A stretch of DNA of 64,000 nucleotides from Salegentibacter_A chungangensis. GTDB taxonomy: Bacteria; Bacteroidota; Bacteroidia; Flavobacteriales; Flavobacteriaceae. The position numbers were made by a program, and so were the translations under genes. Position 1 is the first letter of the stretch. The number at the start of each line of letters is the position of its first letter. Shown here piece by piece: positions 45,506 to 53,560 of the stretch. The notes beneath the pieces are model-generated. The model ran no database searches, was not told where the DNA came from, and saw only the letters and a program-made list of their open reading frames with translations. The stretch lies in contig NZ_JBHTLI010000001.1 in NCBI RefSeq assembly GCF_042678405.1, positions 1,550,001-1,614,000 on the forward strand, in the 5' to 3' direction.

Positions 45506-45563
45506 GTTAATAAAATTAACAGTATTTCGGCAGGCAGGAACTGATCAAAGTCAGTATTCCTGC
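45506..45563 (-). promoter_or_regulatory. korB-nuoA spacer: palindrome and hairpin
   Basis: Two dyads in one spacer. GTTAAT-AAA-ATTAAC (45506-45520) is a perfect 6-3-6 palindrome. A stronger hairpin at 45534-45563 pairs GCAGGAA and CTGA with TCAG and TTCCTGC around a six-base loop and a two-base bulge, beginning at the korB stop codon. No T-run follows. It may be a processing site that sets the ratio of korAB to nuo message, or an operator; function unproven. Confidence 0.4.
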
Positions 45564-46573
45564 TATTTCACTTCATAAGTTTCACCGGAAAAGAAAAGGT
45601 CGTCTGTACATTTAAAATCAGACTTTGCCTTGATCTGTTCGGTAAGTGTATTTTCCCTTTCTTCAAGGGTGATATCGTCAACACTTCTTATGATCCCTGT
45701 TACCAGAGGGTACTCCAATCTAACGAGCATCTGGTGCAGGGTCGGGTCTTTTTCTTTGGCATCGTGAACCAGGATATCTTCTTCTGTAATCCCGTTCTCT
45801 CCAATGGTGGCTACCTCTAGTTTTAGACCATTCAGAATCAGTCCTTTGTTCCGGTCTTTTCCGAAGATCATAGGTTTACCGTGCTCAACATAAAGCTGCT
45901 GGTCTTCACGAACATTTTTATCGGTGTATTTTAAATAACAGCCATCGTTAAAGATCACGCAGTTCTGAAGCACTTCCACAAGTGACGTACCTTTGAATTT
46001 TTCAGCTTCAATAAAAGTATCTGTCATTTCCTTAGGGGTATTCCCCGATATTCTCGCGAAAAACCTTCCGTGAGCTCCAATGGCCAGTTCTCCGGGAGAG
46101 AATGGGGGCTGGGTGTTTCCGTAAGGAGAAGATTTGGTCTTTTGACCAACCAGGGAAGTAGGGCTAAACTGACCTTTGGTAAGACCGTAGATCTCATTGT
46201 TGAACAGAATGATGTTGAGGTCTATATTTCTGCGCAAAACGTGAATAAAGTGATTCCCGCCAATGGCCATACTGTCACCATCACCGGTGATCACCCAAAC
46301 GCTAAGCTCCGGATTAGCGAGTTTAACACCGGAAGCTATAGCCGGAGCCCGGCCGTGTATTCCGTGCATTCCGTAAGTTCCCATATAGTACGGGAAGCGG
46401 GAAGAACAGCCAATTCCTGAGATAAAGACCACATCTTCCTTCTTCACTCCCATTTCAGGCAGCGCTTTTTGTACAGATCGTAAAATAACATAGTCATCAC
46501 AACCCGGGCACCATCGCACCTCCTGGTCGTTGGCGAAATCTTTGTACGTATATTTAGTTGCAGTTGTTTCCAT
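45563..46573 (-). CDS. korB: 2-oxoacid:ferredoxin oxidoreductase subunit beta (2-oxoglutarate type)
   Basis: 336-aa thiamine-diphosphate subunit. Motifs are WCPGCDDYVI and GCSSRFPYYM for cluster/cofactor binding and the TPP signature ITGDGDSMAIGGNH followed by NNEIYGLTKGQ. With KorA it oxidises 2-oxoglutarate (or another 2-oxoacid) to the CoA ester and reduces ferredoxin, replacing the NAD-linked dehydrogenase in the TCA cycle. Two bases separate it from korA. Confidence 0.93.
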   Translation of the reverse strand: METTATKYTYKDFANDQEVRWCPGCDDYVILRSVQKALPEMGVKKEDVVFISGIGCSSRFPYYMGTYGMHGIHGRAPAIASGVKLANPELSVWVITGDGDSMAIGGNHFIHVLRRNIDLNIILFNNEIYGLTKGQFSPTSLVGQKTKSSPYGNTQPPFSPGELAIGAHGRFFARISGNTPKEMTDTFIEAEKFKGTSLVEVLQNCVIFNDGCYLKYTDKNVREDQQLYVEHGKPMIFGKDRNKGLILNGLKLEVATIGENGITEEDILVHDAKEKDPTLHQMLVRLEYPLVTGIIRSVDDITLEERENTLTEQIKAKSDFKCTDDLFFSGETYEVK

Positions 46574-46575
46574 AA

Positions 46576-48432
46576 TTATTTTACCAGTTTTTTAAATTTT
46601 TCTACCAGTTCCGAATTTGAAAAAGGAAGTCCTTGTATTTTGTTGAATTGCTGGAATTCTATTCCGTTGAAATTCATTCGTAACACATTTACGAACTGTC
46701 CGTTGTTGAGTTCACATACCACGATCTTTTTAAACCTTCTCAGCATCTCTTCGGTGTTTTTGGGAAGAGGATTGATGTAGTTGAAGTGAGCGAAACCGAT
46801 ATTCCTGTGGCCTTCTTCAAAGAGTTGTTTTACCGCGGTGTGTAGTGCCCCGTATGTGCCTCCCCAGCCTATCACAAGAAGATCTCCGGTATCGGTAAAC
46901 TCGGGCATAATTGCGGGAATGTAATTCTCTACCCGTTTTACTTTTTCGGCACGGGTAAAGGTCATTATTTCGTGGTTTTCAGGTACGTAGGAAACATTAC
47001 CGGTCACCCGGTCTTTTTCAAGTCCGCCAACTCTGTGTTCCAATCCGGGGGTGCCTGGAATTGCCCAGTTACGGGCAAGACTTTCCGGATCTCTGTCATA
47101 CGGATGCCAGTCTTCCCTGGCTTCTTTCATCCTGTGGTTTTTAATTTCCGGCATCTCCTTGATGCTCTGTATTCTCCAGGGAGCCGAGCCATTTGCGATA
47201 TATCCATCGGTCAGCAGTATCACCGGGGTCATATGTTCCAGGGCCAGTTTAGCGGCCTGGTAGGCATAATTGAAGCAGTTAGCGGGGGTGCTTGCAGCGA
47301 TCACGATCACCGGGCTTTCTCCGTTCCTTCCGTAAAGTGCCTGTAAGAGGTCAGATTGTTCGGTTTTGGTAGGTAATCCTGTAGAAGGTCCGCCGCGCTG
47401 CACATTCACTACTACAAGAGGTAATTCCACCATCATTGCAAGACCAAGGGCCTCGCCTTTAAGGGCTAATCCCGGTCCTGAAGTGGTGGTTATGGCCAGG
47501 TCTCCCGCAAAGGAGGCTCCTATTGCCGAAGTAATTCCGGCGATCTCGTCTTCAGCCTGGAAGGCTTTTACCCCAAAATGCTTGTGCTTTACCAGTTCGT
47601 GCAGGATATCTGTAGCGGGAGTGATAGGGTAGGAACCTAAGAAAAGTTCCAGCCCCGATTTTTCTGCCGCGGCAAGAAAGCCCCAGGCGGTTGCTGTATT
47701 TCCCATTATTATACGGTATTTACCGCCGGCCATTTTTGCCGGAGAAATACTGTAGGAATTAGGGATAAGTTCTATGGTCTCCGCATAGAAGTATCCGGCA
47801 TTCAGTACCTTGGTATTGGCTTCTATAAGATGAGGTTTGGTCTTGAATTTTTTATTGAAGAATTCTATGGTATGCTCCGGAGAGCGGTTATATAACCAGT
47901 AGACCATCCCCAGAGCAAACATATTCTTGCTTCGGGTAATACTTTTATTGTCCAGTCCCTCTACTTCTTTTAAAGCCTCTTTTGTAAGAGAGGTCATTTG
48001 TACCTGGACGACCCTGTAATTCTCAAGGCTGCCGTCTTCCAGCGGGTTAGATTCATATTGAGCCTTTTCCAGGTTCTTCTTGGTAAAGGAATCGGTGTCT
48101 ACTATAATAGTATGGCCCGGTTTTACTGCGTAAAGGTTGGTCTTTAATCCGGCTGGGTTCATTGCCACCAGGAGGTCTACATTGTCTCCGGGAGTGCTTA
48201 CCTCTACGCTTCCTATATGGACCTGGAATCCGGAAACCCCATAAAGGCTTCCCTGGGGAGCCCTGATCTCGGAAGGATAATTGGGGAAAGTGGCAACATC
48301 GTTCCCAAACATTGCCGAGGTATCTGAAAATTGAGTACCCGTTAGTTGCATTCCGTCTCCGGAGTCTCCAACAAAACGAATTACAACTGCTTCCAGGGCT
48401 TCAGCTTGGGTGTTTTTATCTTGTGTAATCAT
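46576..48432 (-). CDS. korA: 2-oxoacid:acceptor oxidoreductase subunit alpha (gamma-alpha fusion)
   Basis: 618 aa. The first 200 or so residues are the gamma-type domain (RFVGDSGDGMQLTGTQF), joined to the alpha pyrimidine-binding domain (ITTTSGPGLALKGEALG, VVNVQRGGPSTGLPTKTEQSD). This fused form is typical of KorA. Start is ATG at 48432; a TTG eleven codons upstream lies in the leader. First gene of a minus-strand transcript that probably runs through the nuo genes to 35174. Its promoter and an activator-like palindrome lie in the divergent region. Confidence 0.93.
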   Translation of the reverse strand: MITQDKNTQAEALEAVVIRFVGDSGDGMQLTGTQFSDTSAMFGNDVATFPNYPSEIRAPQGSLYGVSGFQVHIGSVEVSTPGDNVDLLVAMNPAGLKTNLYAVKPGHTIIVDTDSFTKKNLEKAQYESNPLEDGSLENYRVVQVQMTSLTKEALKEVEGLDNKSITRSKNMFALGMVYWLYNRSPEHTIEFFNKKFKTKPHLIEANTKVLNAGYFYAETIELIPNSYSISPAKMAGGKYRIIMGNTATAWGFLAAAEKSGLELFLGSYPITPATDILHELVKHKHFGVKAFQAEDEIAGITSAIGASFAGDLAITTTSGPGLALKGEALGLAMMVELPLVVVNVQRGGPSTGLPTKTEQSDLLQALYGRNGESPVIVIAASTPANCFNYAYQAAKLALEHMTPVILLTDGYIANGSAPWRIQSIKEMPEIKNHRMKEAREDWHPYDRDPESLARNWAIPGTPGLEHRVGGLEKDRVTGNVSYVPENHEIMTFTRAEKVKRVENYIPAIMPEFTDTGDLLVIGWGGTYGALHTAVKQLFEEGHRNIGFAHFNYINPLPKNTEEMLRRFKKIVVCELNNGQFVNVLRMNFNGIEFQQFNKIQGLPFSNSELVEKFKKLVK

Positions 48433-48487
48433 AAGAGTGGACTTTTTGGAACTCGTGGGGTTCAACCCATAGTTGTAGTATCTGAAC

Positions 48488-48495
48488 CAAATTTA
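48488..48495 (-). promoter_or_regulatory. korA -7 promoter element
   Basis: On the minus strand this reads TAAATTTG, an exact TAnnTTTG match. The predicted start of transcription is near 48484, about 50 bases before the korA ATG. Confidence 0.65.
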
Positions 48496-48515
48496 ATTTT
48501 ACTCTTAGGTATTAA

Positions 48516-48533
48516 ATATGATCATAGTCATAT
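48516..48533. promoter_or_regulatory. Operator A: Crp/Fnr-type palindrome upstream of korA
   Basis: An 18-bp dyad ATATGATCATAGTCATAT, core ATGAT-N4-GTCAT in the 5-4-5 layout of Crp/Fnr sites. Its centre is exactly 33 bp from the centre of the korA -7 box, that is about -40 from the start of transcription, the class II activator position. Confidence 0.65.
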
Positions 48534-48579
48534 AAGCCTGATGTTCAGATCCTGAAATTAATTTTTTAGGAAGACTGAA

Positions 48580-48597
48580 ATATGACGACGGTCATAT
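48580..48597. promoter_or_regulatory. Operator B: Crp/Fnr-type palindrome upstream of ferredoxin-nifJ
   Basis: An 18-bp dyad ATATGACGACGGTCATAT, core ATGAC-N4-GTCAT. Its centre lies 33 bp from the centre of a near-consensus -7 box for the plus-strand ferredoxin gene and 64 bp (about six helical turns) from operator A, so both would sit on the same DNA face. Confidence 0.7.
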
Positions 48598-48617
48598 TAA
48601 TCCCGAGTACTGCTGAC

Positions 48618-48625
48618 TAATTTTA
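48618..48625 (+). promoter_or_regulatory. Ferredoxin-nifJ -7 promoter element
   Basis: TAATTTTA matches TAnnTTTG at all but the last base. The overlapping frame-shifted box ending TTTG at 48629 is an alternative, also one base off. The predicted start of transcription is about 25 bases before the ATG at 48654. Confidence 0.45.
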
Positions 48626-48653
48626 TTTGAAAGTTCAACTAAACAATTTAGAT

Positions 48654-49004
48654 ATGTCTCTTATTATCACCGACGAGTGCATCAACTGTGATGCGTGTAT
48701 CTCTGAATGTCCAAACAATGCCATCTATGAACCCGATCAGGAATGGTCTTATTCCGATGAAACAGCTTTAAGCGGAAGCGTGACCACCCCAAGGGGGGAA
48801 GAAGTAGATGCCGATGCCGAAAATGAACCACTGTCAGACGAATTCTATTTTATAGTGAGCGACAAGTGTACCGAGTGCAAGGGATTCCACGATGAACCTC
48901 AGTGTGCTTCGGTTTGTCCTGTAGACTGCTGTGTGCCTGATGAAAATCACCGGGAATCTGAAGAAGAATTGCTGGAGAAAAAAGCCTGGTTACATGGTGA
49001 ATAA
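48654..49004 (+). CDS. Alvin-type 2[4Fe-4S] ferredoxin
   Basis: 116-aa low-potential ferredoxin. The first cluster motif CINCDACISECP is at residues 9-20. The second has the longer spacing CTECKGFHDEPQCASVCP (CxxC-x8-CxxxC) that defines the Alvin type, whose clusters have very negative potentials. A central acidic insertion and a C-terminal helix follow. It lies 28 bp before nifJ and is its likely electron acceptor. Start is ATG 48654; the nine upstream codons from a TTG overlap the promoter. Confidence 0.92.
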   Translation: MSLIITDECINCDACISECPNNAIYEPDQEWSYSDETALSGSVTTPRGEEVDADAENEPLSDEFYFIVSDKCTECKGFHDEPQCASVCPVDCCVPDENHRESEEELLEKKAWLHGE

Positions 49005-49031
49005 ACTCACGTAAAATAAAATAGATTCAAA

Positions 49032-52000
49032 ATGGCTGAAAAATTCCCCAAGCTCATTTGCGATGCTAATGAAGCTGTTGCAAGAGTGGCTCACAAAACA
49101 AACGAAGTCTGTGCTATTTATCCTATTACTCCGGCTTCTCCAATGGGAGAGCATGTAGACGTATTTAGCTCGAAAGGCGAAAAGAATATCTGGAATAATG
49201 TTCCCAGGATTGTGGAAATGCAAAGCGAAGGAGGTGCGGCGGGTGCCGTGCACGGTTCCTTACAGGCCGGTGCTCTAACCACCACATTTACGGCATCCCA
49301 GGGCTTACTGCTTATGATCCCGAATATGTATAAGATAGCCGGGGAATTACTGCCGACAGTTATTCACGTAGCGGCAAGGACCATTGCCACCCACGCCCTG
49401 TCTATCTTTGGCGACCATTCTGATGTGATGGCTGCAAGACAGACGGGTTTTTCCATGTTATTTGGAGGATCTGTTCAGGAAGCGATGGACTTCGCCCTGA
49501 TCTCGCAGGTAGCCACCCTGCGCTCCCGTGTGCCTTTTCTGAACATTTTTGATGGCTTCAGAACCTCCCACGAGATCTCGAAGATCGATGCGATACCAGA
49601 TGAGGTGATAAAGGCTATGATGCCTGAAGATAAGATTATGGCTCATAAGAAACGAAGTCTTGATCCCGATAATCCGGTAATACGAGGAACTTCTCAGAAT
49701 CCTGATGTTTTCTTCCAGGCCCGCGAAGCTGCCAACCTTCATTATGAAAAAGTGCCTGCTATTGTTCAGTCGGTAATGGACGAATTTTATCAGCATACCG
49801 GTCGCAAGTATAAGTTGTTCGAATATATAGGACACCCTCAGGCTGAAAGAGTGATCATTATAATGGGTTCCGGAGAAGGAGCCGTAAGGGAAACAGTGGA
49901 TACGCTGCTTAATTCTGACGAGAAAGTGGGAGTGCTTATGGTACGCCTTTTCAGACCATTCTCTATCAGCCATTTTATCAATGAAATTCCCGAAAGCGTT
50001 AGGCAAATTGCGGTGCTGGACCGTACCAAGGAACCGGGAAGTACCGGGGAACCTTTATATCTTGATGTGGTGACCGCCTTCAGTGAAAGCGACAGGCCTA
50101 AGCCACAAATAATTGGTGGGCGTTACGGGCTTTCTTCCAAAGAATTTAATCCGGCTATGGTTAAGGGGATCTTTGATGAGCTTTTAAAGGAGAAACCTAA
50201 AAACCATTTTACTATAGGTATCAATGATGATGTAAGCTTTAAGAGCCTGCTTTACAACCCGGTGTTCAAGACCAAAAAATCCACCTTCAATTGTATGTTC
50301 TATGGATTGGGATCTGACGGAACCGTGGGTGCCAACAAGAATTCGATCAAGATCATTGGAGAAACCACAGATAATTACGTACAGGGGTATTTTGTTTATG
50401 ACTCTAAAAAGGCCGGCGCTCAAACGGTCTCACACCTGCGCTTTGGCCCGGAGCCCATTTATTCAAGTTACCTTATAAATACTGCCGATTTCATTGCCTG
50501 TCATCAGTTCAATTTTATCCATAAGTATGATATCCTTAAAAAGATCAAACGCGGCGGAACTTTCCTGTTAAACTCTCCATTCTCTAAAGAAGAGATATGG
50601 GAAGAGCTGCCTCAGAAAATGCAGGAAGAGATCGTGGAAAAAGAACTCCGGTTTTATGTGGTAGACGCCACTAAAGTGGCACACGACGCGAAACTGGGCA
50701 AAAGGACCAATACCGTCCTGCAAACCTGTTTCTTTGCAATTTCGGGGGTACTTCCAAAAGACGAAGCCATCCAGAAGATCAAGGATGCGATCGTAAAATC
50801 TTATTCGCATAAGGGTGATAAGATCGTGAAAATGAACTTTAACGCGGTAGATAAATCTCTTGAATACCTTCAAAAAGTTGATTACCCTAAAAAAATTACC
50901 AGCACCAGGGACTTTAAACCTATGATGACAGGAGATGCAGATCCGTTCGTAAAAGAGGTATTAGGTAAGATCCTGGCTGGCGAAGGCGATGAGTTACCCG
51001 TAAGCGCATTCCCTGTGGATGGTACCTTCCCTACCAGTACCACGCAATACGAAAAACGAGGTATAGCCGATTTTATTCCTGTGTGGGAAGGAGAAGACCT
51101 TTGTACCCAGTGTAACAAGTGTGTGGCCATTTGTCCGCACGCCGCCATCAGGGCTAAGGTTGTGCCTAATGAAGACCTGGCAGATGCTCCCGGTTCTCTT
51201 AAGGCAGTTCCGGCAAAAGGAAGACCATTTACCAGCAGTACCGAATCTTATGTGCTCCAGGTCTCACCCGAAGACTGTACCGGATGCGACCTGTGTGTTG
51301 CTGTTTGTCCTGCTGAAAGCAAAGAGACAGAGAATTTCAAGGCCATAAATATGAGGAACAAACTCGATGTGGCCACAGAAGAAAATCAGAATTGGAATTA
51401 TTTTACCAAACTGCCTTACTATGACCGGACCGAACTTCAGATTACCAATGTGAAGGGGTCTCAATTCCTTGAACCTTTATTTGAGTTCTCGGGAGCCTGT
51501 TCCGGTTGTGGTGAAACACCATATATCAAGATGCTGACCCAGCTTTACGGGGACAGTATCCTTATTGCCAATGCTACAGGATGTTCTTCCATTTACGGAG
51601 GTAACCTGCCAACAACGCCATATAAGAAAAATGAAATGGGCCACGGTCCTGCCTGGGCAAACTCCCTGTTTGAAGATAACGCAGAGTTTGGCCTCGGGAT
51701 GAGGCTGGCCCTTACCAAGAAACAGGAGATCGCCGTAGACCTGCTGAAATCATTGGAAAGCTATGTGGGAAAAGAGCTGGTGGATGCTATTCTTAATAAC
51801 CCCGAAGAAAATGAAATTCAGAAGAAGGAAAAGCATAGACAGATAGCGGAGCTTAAGCAGATCCTTTCAGGAATAAAGGATGAAAAAGCCATAAAACTAA
51901 ACGAGCTATCAGAGTATCTGCGTAAAAAAGCGGTTTGGATACTTGGTGGTGACGGTTGGGCTTACGATATAGGTTACGGTGGGGTAGATCACGTTCTGGC

Positions 52001-52562
52001 ATCGGGAGAGGATATCAATATCCTGGTATTGGATACCGAAGTTTACTCCAATACCGGAGGGCAAATGTCAAAAGCCACCCCTCTGGGAGCAAGTGCTAAA
52101 TTTGCGGTATCAGGAAAACGAACTTCTAAGAAAAGTCTCGCGTTACAGGCGGTTTCTTATCAGAACGTTTACGTGGCACAGGTTGCAATAGGAGCTAAAG
52201 ACCTGCAAACCCTTAAGGCTATTGAAGAAGCCACAGCTTATCCCGGACCTTCTATCATTATAGCTTATTCACACTGCGGTGAACACGGTTACGATCTTAA
52301 ATTCGGAGCCAGCCAGCAAGAGAAAGCAGTGGAATCCGGTTACTGGCCACTGTTCAGATTCGATCCTTTAAAACCTAAAGGCAAGAAATTCAAACTGGAT
52401 TCCAAGCCCCCACAGATTCCTCTTAAGGAGTTTATGTATAACGAAACCCGCTTTACCAGGGTAGCCAAAGAAAGTGCAGAAACCGGAGCGGCTCTGTTGA
52501 AACAGGCTCAGGAAGAGGTGGAAACCAAGTGGGAAAGACTGGAACTATTTAGAGATATGTAG
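49032..52562 (+). CDS. nifJ: Pyruvate:ferredoxin (flavodoxin) oxidoreductase
   Basis: Single-chain PFOR of 1176 aa that converts pyruvate and CoA to acetyl-CoA, CO2 and reduced ferredoxin. Domains in order: TPP pyrimidine-binding (residues 1-250, AICPITPASPMGEH-like start), domain II to about 400, EKR/gamma domain to about 640, a 2[4Fe-4S] insert (CTQCNKCVAICP and CTGCDLCVAVCP, about 695-760), and the TPP pyrophosphate domain with CSGCGE, GCSSIYGG and GDGWAYDIGYGG. Full length. Downstream of the ferredoxin in one transcript. Confidence 0.96.
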   Translation: MAEKFPKLICDANEAVARVAHKTNEVCAIYPITPASPMGEHVDVFSSKGEKNIWNNVPRIVEMQSEGGAAGAVHGSLQAGALTTTFTASQGLLLMIPNMYKIAGELLPTVIHVAARTIATHALSIFGDHSDVMAARQTGFSMLFGGSVQEAMDFALISQVATLRSRVPFLNIFDGFRTSHEISKIDAIPDEVIKAMMPEDKIMAHKKRSLDPDNPVIRGTSQNPDVFFQAREAANLHYEKVPAIVQSVMDEFYQHTGRKYKLFEYIGHPQAERVIIIMGSGEGAVRETVDTLLNSDEKVGVLMVRLFRPFSISHFINEIPESVRQIAVLDRTKEPGSTGEPLYLDVVTAFSESDRPKPQIIGGRYGLSSKEFNPAMVKGIFDELLKEKPKNHFTIGINDDVSFKSLLYNPVFKTKKSTFNCMFYGLGSDGTVGANKNSIKIIGETTDNYVQGYFVYDSKKAGAQTVSHLRFGPEPIYSSYLINTADFIACHQFNFIHKYDILKKIKRGGTFLLNSPFSKEEIWEELPQKMQEEIVEKELRFYVVDATKVAHDAKLGKRTNTVLQTCFFAISGVLPKDEAIQKIKDAIVKSYSHKGDKIVKMNFNAVDKSLEYLQKVDYPKKITSTRDFKPMMTGDADPFVKEVLGKILAGEGDELPVSAFPVDGTFPTSTTQYEKRGIADFIPVWEGEDLCTQCNKCVAICPHAAIRAKVVPNEDLADAPGSLKAVPAKGRPFTSSTESYVLQVSPEDCTGCDLCVAVCPAESKETENFKAINMRNKLDVATEENQNWNYFTKLPYYDRTELQITNVKGSQFLEPLFEFSGACSGCGETPYIKMLTQLYGDSILIANATGCSSIYGGNLPTTPYKKNEMGHGPAWANSLFEDNAEFGLGMRLALTKKQEIAVDLLKSLESYVGKELVDAILNNPEENEIQKKEKHRQIAELKQILSGIKDEKAIKLNELSEYLRKKAVWILGGDGWAYDIGYGGVDHVLASGEDINILVLDTEVYSNTGGQMSKATPLGASAKFAVSGKRTSKKSLALQAVSYQNVYVAQVAIGAKDLQTLKAIEEATAYPGPSIIIAYSHCGEHGYDLKFGASQQEKAVESGYWPLFRFDPLKPKGKKFKLDSKPPQIPLKEFMYNETRFTRVAKESAETGAALLKQAQEEVETKWERLELFRDM

Positions 52563-52585
52563 AAGAGAGGAGATGAAAAATAAAA

Positions 52586-52650
52586 AACAATACGTTTTTA
52601 GACGTAAAGTAAAAATTTGGTAGGGAATACTTGGCTAAAAGCGTATTGTT
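52586..52650. repeat. Long imperfect inverted repeat after nifJ
   Basis: AACAATACGTTTTTAG (52586-52601) and CTAAAAGCGTATTGTT (52635-52650) are inverted copies with a single G-T difference, separated by 33 bases; one further A-T pair extends it to 17 bp. It lies 22 bp before the HEPN-like gene. No T-run follows either arm, so it is not a simple terminator. A repressor site, an mRNA structure or a remnant of a small mobile repeat are all possible. Confidence 0.55.
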
Positions 52651-52671
52651 TAAACTCTTAAATATAGATTT

Positions 52672-53049
52672 ATGGAAAACAAGGCCATTAGAATTTTAGA
52701 TGAAGCTCTTAAAAAGCTTGATAAAGCTAAGGAAGAGCTGGAAAGGCCCCAGGAAGATGTAGTTTCTTTTCTGGTGTGTAAGAACGCACAGTTTGCAATA
52801 GAGAACTTTTTAAAAGCTTATCTGTTGAAGAATGATATCGATCCGTCAGGATATAAAACCGTTGATAGTTTGTATAAGAAATGCCGGGCTGTAAACAAGA
52901 ATTTTGAAACAGTTGATCTTTCCGGGTTTAATTGTAAAGCCCTTGATCTCAATAAAAAATACTGCAGCGATCATCCAAAAGTCAGCAAGTGCTACCAACT
53001 GGCTGACGATTTGAATTCCTTTATGCGAAAAGAACAACTCTTTAGTTAG
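52672..53049 (+). CDS. HEPN-domain-like protein
   Basis: 125-aa all-helical protein. The segment LVCKNAQFAIENFLKAYLLKNDIDP is the typical HEPN helix pair (A-Q-x-A-I-E-x-x-L-K-A), and the later ADDLNSFMRKE is the last helix. The catalytic R-x4-6-H of HEPN RNases is not seen, so it may be a non-nuclease form. No partner nucleotidyltransferase (MNT) gene is adjacent, unlike toxin-antitoxin pairs. Ends before a strong terminator. Function unknown. Confidence 0.7.
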   Translation: MENKAIRILDEALKKLDKAKEELERPQEDVVSFLVCKNAQFAIENFLKAYLLKNDIDPSGYKTVDSLYKKCRAVNKNFETVDLSGFNCKALDLNKKYCSDHPKVSKCYQLADDLNSFMRKEQLFS

Positions 53050-53086
53050 TTTTTTGGCTTCTTTTTTAATCTCGATTTTCTGAATT

Positions 53087-53118
53087 AAGCCTGTTTACCG
53101 GTGTGAACAGGCTTTTTT
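53087..53118 (+). terminator. Terminator after the HEPN-like gene
   Basis: A 9-bp perfect stem (AAGCCTGTT at 53087-53095 with AACAGGCTT at 53106-53114), a ten-base loop, and a T-run to 53118. Confidence 0.85.
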
Positions 53119-53141
53119 AATTATCATATTTATCTTAATAA

Positions 53142-53175
53142 TTTGGGCGATAGATGTTTATATTTTTTATATTTC
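53142..53175 (+). promoter_or_regulatory. Candidate promoter of the polysaccharide locus
   Basis: TTTG at 53142-53145, a 22-bp spacer and TATATTTC at 53168-53175 (one base off TAnnTTTG). The transcript would begin about 20 bases before the TTG start at 53198. Confidence 0.5.
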
Positions 53176-53197
53176 GATGCCCTAAACCCTGAACTAC

Positions 53198-53560
53198 TTG
53201 GAAACTAAGAGCGCCTTACTTATCCAGGAGGATATTATAATGCTTAAAATTCTAGAAAGGCTTATTCTTTCAAGAGGCTATTCCTGTAGGGCCATTACTT
53301 CACTCGACGAACTCGATATTGAAGATCAGACCGCTTCTTTCGACTTTATTATTTGCGACATTTTGTTCGAAGGCATAGCCCCTTTAGAGTTTGTGGCGCA
53401 GGTACAGGAGATTATCCTTCATAAGAACCTGGTTATTGTGACCAATATGGGACAGAAGAACATCCAGGATGAAATTATGGCGATGGAGGGCGTGAGCGGC
53501 TTCTTTCCGATTCCGTTTGATCTTGAGCATATAGAAACAATGATGGAGGCCTATGAGTGA
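53198..53560 (+). CDS. Stand-alone receiver-domain protein, degenerate
   Basis: 120 aa, a single CheY-like receiver. The acidic pocket (Glu11, Asp12 in LLIQED), phospho-acceptor Asp54 (FIICDILF) and Thr82 (VIVTNMG) are in place, but the invariant Lys of the KPF motif is Ile105 (PIPF). The protein may therefore signal without normal phosphorylation. A TTG start at 53198 is required, since the first ATG would remove the first strand. The 3' end overlaps the next gene by eight bases, so it probably controls the proteins encoded after it. Confidence 0.8.
   Translation: METKSALLIQEDIIMLKILERLILSRGYSCRAITSLDELDIEDQTASFDFIICDILFEGIAPLEFVAQVQEIILHKNLVIVTNMGQKNIQDEIMAMEGVSGFFPIPFDLEHIETMMEAYE

Noticed and set aside
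45506..45520. A fourth copy of the Crp/Fnr-type operator
   Set aside because: GTTAAT-AAA-ATTAAC has different half-sites and spacing and no TAnnTTTG box at 33 bp.
52672..53049. Toxin-antitoxin module
   Set aside because: A single gene with no partner, and the HEPN catalytic residues are missing.
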